NCBI RefSeq assembly: GCF_025602895.1
Contig: NW_026516564.1
Coordinates: forward strand, 1-21,741
Reading direction: 5' to 3'
Source of the DNA: Polychytrium aggregatum
Lineage: Eukaryota > Chytridiomycota > Chytridiomycetes > Polychytriales
Length of the DNA: 21,741 bases
The position numbers and the translations under genes are program-made. Below the pieces are notes generated by a model. It had not been told where the DNA came from and ran no database searches. It saw nothing but the letters and a program-made list of their open reading frames with translations. Each line of letters opens with the position of its first letter. The first letter of the stretch is position 1. This document shows, piece after piece, positions 16,701-21,741 of the stretch.

Positions 16701-17456
16701 GAGATCTACCGAGGCAAGACCCGACACCAGCCGCCGCCGCCCGGACCGCCCCGACCCCAGCCCGTCCCGATCAAGACCCTCATCTTCGAGGACCACATGA
16801 AGAACGGCTTCGACCGCTCCAAGCAGCTCACCGCCGCCTGCACCCCGTCGACCAAGATGTCGGGACTCTGGGAGGCTCGCGGGTACCAAGGATCCATGAT
16901 CATGCTCATGTTCATGGTCCGATGGCGACTCGGTGCTCTCCCAGGCCACTTCAGATTTGGCTACCGCAAGTGCAAGAACCTGGCTCGACACGGATCCGGG
17001 ATCGACTTGACCAGGACCCACGCACAGCAGTGTGTGGATCCGCATCAAGTCCTGGTCCGCAAGGTCGCAGCCCTCAAGACGGCCCACCCGACTTGGGTGG
17101 AAAGTGGTATAGCCGGAGTGGGACCAGTGGACAAGCTGCTGGACCTGCTCAGTTTCGATCGCACTCCCCCTCGCAGTCGCACCCCTCCCGCACTTGGATC
17201 ACTTGCTGCTCATGTACCCGCTCCCCGCACTGCCTTCCGAGCATTCGCACTTGGTGCACACCCAGCACCACCACCCACTCCCACACCCAGTGTAGTCCCA
17301 CCCTTGCAGTCTCTCCCTGCACCCTCATCACAGCGTAGTATAGTGTCAGCACTTGTCATTCCTCCACCCCGACCCCCCCTCGATCCTGCTGTTCCCTTGT
17401 GGGAACTGCTCGAAAATGTGTTCACCCGCTTGGTCTCAGACCTTGTGGGCAGCTGA
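13782..17456 (+). CDS. LINE ORF2 protein, copy B: APE-like endonuclease and reverse transcriptase (1224 aa)
   Basis: This is the enzyme for target-primed reverse transcription: the endonuclease nicks target DNA and the RT copies the RNA from the nick. The exonuclease-endonuclease-phosphatase domain covers residues 16-245, with N22 (SFNVCG), E49 (VQET), Y118, D151 and N153 (GDFNAH), D205 (TIDYIF) and S232-D233-H234 (SDHF). A basic helical linker follows at 246-496. The RT covers about 497-830: YRPIGLT, FLDIKAAYD with D629, QGSVLSPLLF, FADD at 731-734, YLGVMVD. The C-terminal region has C1064, H1080 and C1084 in a partial version of the usual LINE cysteine-histidine motif, then a Pro-rich tail to TGA at 17454-17456. 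All catalytic residues are present. There is no recognisable RNase H domain. The clade is unassigned. Confidence 0.95.
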   Translation: MNPHPSQGGGRAQTSLTVASFNVCGINVNDVELKNLIDTNDIDFVGVQETLADLEPRSPLCGYAVKVPGPRCRAGRGIAILYNPARIDPHDFTNIEVSDKGDAMWVTYKHVIHIGNFYLSPSLKLDDYREALQSIHTKAALPDAQVIVVGDFNAHLSALSGLPTPLRGREKILEDTVSRAGLRVVPPAVIPTHTRQRGPSWTTIDYIFVSHRQANNDPLLQVDTAGAFRGQSDHFPIWATLRVQPKYYPKVDQWQWKIAQLEDPAVRAQYLLALLDERERGLQRIQAALRPISRGSVIPISESAAQDCIDRAWSIMIALITTAADSTIGKASIKTVWKDPALIPEMRQLRERRRDLIYQLKLPGLSLRVAEDKRAELRAVRKQEKNLIVQSRRAAETLAMNKLHSLNASEVAKSLAAMKKRKELDDAFHFDNSDEALERLVVHYGKVSSHSQDTPGAAFDRTVGPRPLDTVPRLLPEDRSIPRLSSDEVADAIVKSPKRKSSGPDKIKAEMLHPVAPVVAPWLRAILLAALKASVVPTEWNTVLIHPVYKNKGSILDPAMYRPIGLTQVLRKIAERVLLPFLTREIGIMDIAQGGFRPDRGTLDQVYSLDALVRMNKIRDDEYSLVFLDIKAAYDTVWRERLWDKIATRGAGPVAVGVLRAMFDRTLVRVASKGRTSQPVWLQKGLIQGSVLSPLLFSAHIDDLPGLLRAEDGLVLASSRHHRLRVNSLWFADDGVLICPAGRTQAMLDICERHSIDNRYRFSPPKCEVLYSACNVDQLHPAKLYGTELPKVLQFRYLGVMVDIDGFRPDLQFDKLLRKVHMVTDTVVGLGITLGKVSAKTITQVYKTFVRPTLEYGMAMDIPDPALRDRLDDAQMTALRTMFRVGPGTPVGAMHLNCGLPKMSVRVKMLALQNWARWDDQVSDGDKMLSMILRNKIIAPYHPDQFLGQGVRADPHWAMVVRRQEADHSLTATEIYRGKTRHQPPPPGPPRPQPVPIKTLIFEDHMKNGFDRSKQLTAACTPSTKMSGLWEARGYQGSMIMLMFMVRWRLGALPGHFRFGYRKCKNLARHGSGIDLTRTHAQQCVDPHQVLVRKVAALKTAHPTWVESGIAGVGPVDKLLDLLSFDRTPPRSRTPPALGSLAAHVPAPRTAFRAFALGAHPAPPPTPTPSVVPPLQSLPAPSSQRSIVSALVIPPPRPPLDPAVPLWELLENVFTRLVSDLVGS

Positions 17457-17585
17457 GGCAGCACTAGGCTGCAACAGGAGTAAATAGGCTTGCCTGTGTA
17501 CTCAACGTGCCGGGGTACCAACCTGTTGGACCTGATGGCTTGTCTTCTTGAATAAAGTTGACTATAGTAACAAAAAAAAAAAAAA
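17457..17585 (+). other. LINE copy B 3' UTR and A14 tract
   Basis: It matches copy A's 3' UTR base for base by eye, with the same hairpins (the second at 17514-17532), AATAAA at 17551-17556 and 14 A at 17572-17585. Copy C begins at 17586. Confidence 0.88.
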
Positions 17586-17705
17586 CCTATCCTGCTCCTG
17601 CTGCACCTGTCCTGCTCTTGCTGCACCTGTCCTGCTCTTGCTGCACCTGTCCTGCTCTTGCTGCACCTGTCCTGCTCCTGCTGCACCTGTATTGCTCTTG
17701 CTGCA
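17586..17705 (+). repeat. 20-bp tandem repeats, 6 units, at the 5' end of copy C
   Basis: Six units of 20 bp. The first is a variant starting CCTATCCTG. Units 2-4 equal the first unit of copy B, and units 5 and 6 equal B's last two. The expansion is therefore of the CTCTTG-type unit, plus one variant at the outer edge. Confidence 0.93.
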
Positions 17706-17815
17706 CCGTGTGGCCTGCACCACACTGCTTTCACCTCTGTGTTTGTTCCAGCTCTGCCCCTCCAGTTCCCCGCCCTCGCTCCCACACTCCCTGTCCCCTT
17801 CCCCACTGCTGAGCG
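17706..17815 (+). other. LINE copy C 5' UTR, unique part
   Basis: The same 110-base segment as 11390-11499, with no TATA box and no additional ORF of note. Confidence 0.72.
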
Positions 17816-20101
17816 ATGTCCAAGGACAGACCCCAGCAGTCCCTTCTCCCGGCCTCGACCATCGCTGTCGGCAGCTTGATCTTCAAGCGCAAGGAGCGAC
17901 CCGTGGCCACCCCTTCCTCCCCCGCCAAGCGTCGCCTGTCCTTGCCCGACGCAATGACCATGCTCCCCAGGCCGGAGCATGACGAGCGTCTCCCCGAGTC
18001 CGAGTTCCCGTCCGTGTCCGTGCCCGAGTCCAGGCTCCCGGCCCCGCCCGAGTTCAGGTTCCCGGCCGAACCCGACTTTTCGTTCCCGCCCTTGGACCGC
18101 GCTGCCGCCCGTGCCGCCGTCGACATTGATGAACTGGAGGACATCAATGTCGAAGAAGACCTCAGCCCGGACCAAGAGCCTGACGCTGAGCCCTCGTCCT
18201 CCTGTGCCGACCAAGACCACCCTGCCGAGTCCCTGGCTCCCGTGTCCTCCTCCGCCGCTCCCCACCAAGACCACTGTGCCATGGACATTGTTGTCCAGCC
18301 CAGTGCCGACGTCGTCTCGGTTCCTTGGCGCGACGAGTTCTGGCGCAAGTGGCACGCCTCGTCCGACGTCGATGATCAGAAGGCTGCAACCCAGATCATC
18401 GACGTCACCAAGATGAACAACCAGCTGTGGATGGCCGTGACCGCCAAGCTGCAGTGCACTGTCCTGTGCCGCAAGTGCAAGCTCGCCTCGGCCGATCCCT
18501 GGATCGTCGTCAAGCACGGCAAGGACGAGCTCCAGCTCAAGTGTCCCCAGGCCCTCGAGGACGGACCCTGCCCCGGCCAGATGTCGGCCTTCCAGTTCTG
18601 GGCCCACATGAGCCGCACCACCAAGGAGTCCCGCAAGCTGTTTGTGGATGCGTTCTCGGACAAGTTCAAGGAGAACTTCCACACCAAGTGCGGCCTCAAG
18701 ACCATGGACAAGCAGCGCGCCGTCCCCCGTGGTGCCTCTGAAGGCGCCCCTCGAGCAGCCCCTGCTTCCACTGCTGACCCCGTCGATCCAGCTCGTCGAG
18801 CTGTTGATGCTGTTGGCACTGCGTCCCCTGTCCCCAAGGCCAGGCCCGTCCTTCCGCCCCGACCCGTCGTCAAGGCCAAGACCCCTCCTCCGTCCCAGGC
18901 TCCCGTCCCTGCGATGAAACCCGAGGAGGCCCTCGCTATCCTCAAGCGAGAGGCTGACCGGGTGCAGTCCATCCTGTTCGAGGCACTCGTGGCCGACAAC
19001 ATGGATGCTGCCACCAAGGCCATGGTCCAGAAGATCGCCAAGTCCAATGTGGCAATCAGCCGTGCCACGGAGCAGCTCCGCAAGTCTGTTGCCAACAAGA
19101 CTGCCACCCCCAAGACCCAGTCCCCCGGTTCCAAGACCCAGTCCTCCGGCTCCCTCCCTGGCTCTGCCCCTGTTTCCGCCCCGTCTCCCTCGTACAAGGC
19201 CGCTCTCTTGAAGAACGTTCGGGAGGCCGAGAGCCGTGTCGGCCGCATGTCCGAGGCCAGCCAGCTCGACGAATGGAAGAGGATGCTGACCACCGGCCGA
19301 ATGCCAGGCTCCTCCAAGCCGATCCAGCCCAACCAGCACCGCCAGCCAGTCCTTGTCCCCGGGACGGTCGCCAACTCTGAGCTCCGGAACGACAAGTTCA
19401 GGGAGGCCGTCACCAACATGGACTGGCTGTACGTCGAGGGCATCCGCTGTGGCGACCTCGGCAGTGTCCGCCGCAACCTCAAGCGATGCGGCATCGACAC
19501 CAGGGAGTTGGCCGAGATCAACTTCCCTGAGGCCACGGTCATGGAGGTCCTTGTCCGCGACAAATCCAACAAGGCCGACCTTGGTGCCCGTCTGGAGTCG
19601 CTGTCGTCCACACATGGCAGGGTCAGGGTCGTACCGGCCTACGACGTCATCCATGGTCTCAAGCACCATGGACTGGCCCTGTCCCGATCCGATGCCATCA
19701 AGAACTTTATGGCAAAGTCCCTCCGCCAGGCAGCCAAGGCCAAGACCGCCCCTGTCCGCCGCTGCATCCAGATGCGCATCCCCGAGGAGTACCGCGACGA
19801 GTACGACTCGCTCCTCAAGAAGGCCCTATCCGGCAAGGAGGTCAAGCGGGCGGACATCACCGCCGTCCCCAAGGTCCCTGGTTCTGCCGCTGCCGCTGCC
19901 TCGTCGTCTGCCTCTGCCGCTGCCGCTACCGCTGCCCCTGCCGTTGTCGTTGCTGTCGCTGCTGCTGCTGCCCCCGCCGCTGGTGCCTCGTCAAAGCCCA
20001 GCAAGCCTCACCCCGCCTACAGAGTCCCGCTGTCCGTCATGGACACTGACTCTGAAGGAGAGGGCCCCCGGGCCAGCAGCAGCGCTGCACGACTCCAATG
20101 A
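17816..20101 (+). CDS. LINE ORF1 protein, copy C (761 aa)
   Basis: The protein shows no difference from copy B ORF1 by eye, including the zinc-ribbon cysteines C218, C221, C243 and C252 and the Ala/Val tract. It ends in TGA at 20099-20101, overlapping the ORF2 ATG. It appears intact, so at least two copies in this array could supply ORF1. Confidence 0.9.
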   Translation: MSKDRPQQSLLPASTIAVGSLIFKRKERPVATPSSPAKRRLSLPDAMTMLPRPEHDERLPESEFPSVSVPESRLPAPPEFRFPAEPDFSFPPLDRAAARAAVDIDELEDINVEEDLSPDQEPDAEPSSSCADQDHPAESLAPVSSSAAPHQDHCAMDIVVQPSADVVSVPWRDEFWRKWHASSDVDDQKAATQIIDVTKMNNQLWMAVTAKLQCTVLCRKCKLASADPWIVVKHGKDELQLKCPQALEDGPCPGQMSAFQFWAHMSRTTKESRKLFVDAFSDKFKENFHTKCGLKTMDKQRAVPRGASEGAPRAAPASTADPVDPARRAVDAVGTASPVPKARPVLPPRPVVKAKTPPPSQAPVPAMKPEEALAILKREADRVQSILFEALVADNMDAATKAMVQKIAKSNVAISRATEQLRKSVANKTATPKTQSPGSKTQSSGSLPGSAPVSAPSPSYKAALLKNVREAESRVGRMSEASQLDEWKRMLTTGRMPGSSKPIQPNQHRQPVLVPGTVANSELRNDKFREAVTNMDWLYVEGIRCGDLGSVRRNLKRCGIDTRELAEINFPEATVMEVLVRDKSNKADLGARLESLSSTHGRVRVVPAYDVIHGLKHHGLALSRSDAIKNFMAKSLRQAAKAKTAPVRRCIQMRIPEEYRDEYDSLLKKALSGKEVKRADITAVPKVPGSAAAAASSSASAAAATAAPAVVVAVAAAAAPAAGASSKPSKPHPAYRVPLSVMDTDSEGEGPRASSSAARLQ
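20098..20101 (+). promoter_or_regulatory. ATGA stop-start overlap between ORF1 and ORF2 (copy C)
   Basis: Same overlap as in copy B at 13782-13785, conserved in all three copies. Confidence 0.78.
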
Positions 20102-21741
20102 ATCCACACCCCTCGCAGGGAGGCGGCAGGGCCCAGACATCCCTGACCGTCGCTTCCTTCAATGTCTGTGGCATCAACGTCAACGACGTTGAACTCAAGA
20201 ACCTCATCGACACCAACGACATCGACTTTGTCGGTGTCCAAGAAACCCTCGCCGACCTCGAACCCCGCAGCCCTCTCTGTGGCTATGCCGTCAAGGTCCC
20301 TGGTCCCCGTTGCCGCGCCGGTAGAGGCATCGCCATCCTCTACAACCCGGCCAGGATCGACCCGCACGACTTCACCAACATTGAAGTCAGCGACAAGGGC
20401 GACGCCATGTGGGTGACATACAAACACGTCATCCACATCGGCAACTTCTACCTGTCCCCGAGCCTCAAGCTGGACGACTACCGCGAGGCCCTCCAGTCGA
20501 TCCACACCAAGGCCGCCCTCCCCGACGCCCAGGTCATTGTGGTGGGTGACTTCAATGCCCACCTCAGTGCCCTGAGCGGACTGCCCACGCCGCTCCGTGG
20601 CAGGGAGAAGATCCTCGAGGACACTGTCTCCCGCGCCGGTCTCCGCGTTGTGCCTCCAGCTGTGATCCCGACCCACACCCGGCAGCGGGGTCCCAGCTGG
20701 ACAACGATCGACTACATCTTTGTGTCGCATCGCCAGGCCAACAACGACCCGCTGCTGCAGGTCGACACTGCCGGTGCCTTCCGTGGCCAGTCCGACCACT
20801 TCCCCATCTGGGCGACTCTGCGGGTACAGCCAAAGTACTACCCAAAGGTCGACCAATGGCAGTGGAAGATCGCCCAGCTCGAGGATCCTGCCGTCCGCGC
20901 CCAGTACCTCTTGGCGCTGCTGGACGAGCGCGAACGCGGTCTGCAGCGCATCCAGGCTGCACTCCGGCCAATCTCAAGGGGATCGGTCATTCCGATCTCG
21001 GAGAGTGCGGCCCAGGACTGCATCGACCGCGCCTGGTCCATCATGATCGCCCTGATCACCACCGCTGCCGACTCCACCATCGGCAAGGCTTCCATCAAGA
21101 CCGTCTGGAAGGACCCGGCCCTGATCCCCGAGATGCGGCAGCTTCGCGAGAGGCGCCGCGATCTCATCTACCAGCTCAAGTTGCCCGGGCTCTCCCTCCG
21201 CGTCGCCGAGGACAAGCGCGCCGAACTCCGCGCTGTCCGCAAACAAGAAAAGAACCTCATCGTCCAGTCCCGCCGAGCAGCCGAGACCCTGGCCATGAAC
21301 AAGCTGCACTCCCTCAACGCTTCCGAGGTCGCCAAGTCCCTGGCCGCCATGAAGAAGCGCAAGGAGCTCGACGACGCCTTCCACTTTGACAACTCGGACG
21401 AGGCCCTCGAGCGACTTGTGGTCCACTACGGCAAGGTCTCCTCGCACTCCCAGGACACCCCCGGTGCCGCCTTTGACCGGACCGTCGGCCCAAGACCCCT
21501 GGACACTGTTCCGCGCCTGCTCCCCGAGGACCGCTCCATTCCCCGATTGTCGTCGGACGAGGTGGCCGATGCCATCGTCAAGTCCCCCAAGCGCAAGTCT
21601 TCCGGCCCGGACAAGATCAAGGCCGAGATGCTGCACCCTGTCGCTCCCGTGGTCGCTCCCTGGCTTCCGGGCCATCCTGCTGGCCGCCCTCAAGGCCTCC
21701 GTCGTCCCGACCGAGTGAACACTGTCCTGATCCACCCGGTC
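20098..21741 (+). CDS. LINE ORF2, copy C, partial (endonuclease, linker and start of RT)
   Basis: Reading begins at the ATGA overlap and stays open to the window end (548 codons), so it lacks the catalytic RT core. The endonuclease motifs (SFNVCG, VQET, GDFNAH, IDYIF, SDHF) are present and in frame. Relative to B there is an extra T at 21665-21666 and a missing G near 21717. The two cancel, so only about 17 codons are misread before the frame returns. Being within 80 bases of the window end, both are probably sequencing errors. Confidence 0.88.
   Translation, partial: MNPHPSQGGGRAQTSLTVASFNVCGINVNDVELKNLIDTNDIDFVGVQETLADLEPRSPLCGYAVKVPGPRCRAGRGIAILYNPARIDPHDFTNIEVSDKGDAMWVTYKHVIHIGNFYLSPSLKLDDYREALQSIHTKAALPDAQVIVVGDFNAHLSALSGLPTPLRGREKILEDTVSRAGLRVVPPAVIPTHTRQRGPSWTTIDYIFVSHRQANNDPLLQVDTAGAFRGQSDHFPIWATLRVQPKYYPKVDQWQWKIAQLEDPAVRAQYLLALLDERERGLQRIQAALRPISRGSVIPISESAAQDCIDRAWSIMIALITTAADSTIGKASIKTVWKDPALIPEMRQLRERRRDLIYQLKLPGLSLRVAEDKRAELRAVRKQEKNLIVQSRRAAETLAMNKLHSLNASEVAKSLAAMKKRKELDDAFHFDNSDEALERLVVHYGKVSSHSQDTPGAAFDRTVGPRPLDTVPRLLPEDRSIPRLSSDEVADAIVKSPKRKSSGPDKIKAEMLHPVAPVVAPWLPGHPAGRPQGLRRPDRVNTVLIHPV

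Larger units (their letters stand above)
11330..17585 (+). mobile_element. LINE copy B, complete (6256 bp)
   Basis: The unit runs from the base after copy A's A14 tract to the end of its own A14 tract. It carries the 5' repeats, both ORFs intact with catalytic residues present, the 3' UTR and AATAAA. Its architecture is that of an APE-endonuclease LINE. No target-site duplication can be defined, because it is flanked directly by other copies. It could be a transposition-competent element. Confidence 0.95.
17586..21741 (+). mobile_element. LINE copy C, 3' end outside window
   Basis: It starts at the base after copy B's A14 tract with six 20-bp repeats, followed by the same 5' UTR, an intact ORF1 and ORF2 up to the start of the RT domain, where the window ends. 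It is 60 bp longer than B in the repeat tract, and otherwise almost the same apart from a synonymous change at 14636 (A in B, C in A and C) and two indels near the window end. Confidence 0.93.

Noticed and set aside
17586..17705. CRISPR-like or telomeric repeat
   Set aside because: The 20-bp units are directly adjacent, with no spacers, and do not resemble TTAGGG-type telomere repeats. They are a short tandem array at the LINE 5' end.

Overview
The window looks like nuclear DNA of a eukaryote, most likely a fungus and possibly an early-diverging one. It has no host gene. Everything in it is retrotransposon, and every element reads on the + strand. The fungal guess rests on inference: an intron-free, GC-rich, Tf1/sushi-type chromovirus with a chromodomain and apparent self-priming, next to an APE-type LINE whose two ORFs overlap by ATGA.

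Layout: three copies (A, B, C) of one LINE lie head to tail with nothing between them. Copy A (1-2937 plus 9014-11329) is cut by the window start and split by an LTR retrotransposon at 2938-9013. Copy B (11330-17585, 6256 bp) is complete and appears intact. Copy C (17586-21741) runs off the window end. Each complete unit has a tract of 20-bp tandem repeats, a short 5' UTR, ORF1 (761 aa, predicted zinc ribbon), ORF2 (1224 aa, APE-like endonuclease plus reverse transcriptase), a 3' UTR with AATAAA, and exactly 14 A. The next copy begins at the following base.

The LTR element is 6076 bp with 419-bp LTRs that look identical and a 5-bp target duplication (CCCAA), so it inserted recently. It encodes Gag with a CCHC knuckle, and Pol in the order protease, RT, RNase H, integrase, chromodomain. 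Two RNA-level mechanisms can be read from the sequence. The first is a -1 frameshift signal joining gag to pol: GGGAAAC, an 8-nt spacer and a potential H-type pseudoknot. The second is a 12-nt primer-binding site complementary to the predicted 5' end of the element's own transcript, which fits Tf1-like self-priming.

The most unusual features are the gap-free LINE array, whose junctions fall at the same phase of a 20-bp repeat (3 units in B, 6 in C), and the combined RNA signals of the LTR element. Small indels cluster at both window ends while the interior copies are almost the same, so part of the damage in copy A and at the end of copy C may be sequence error at contig ends.
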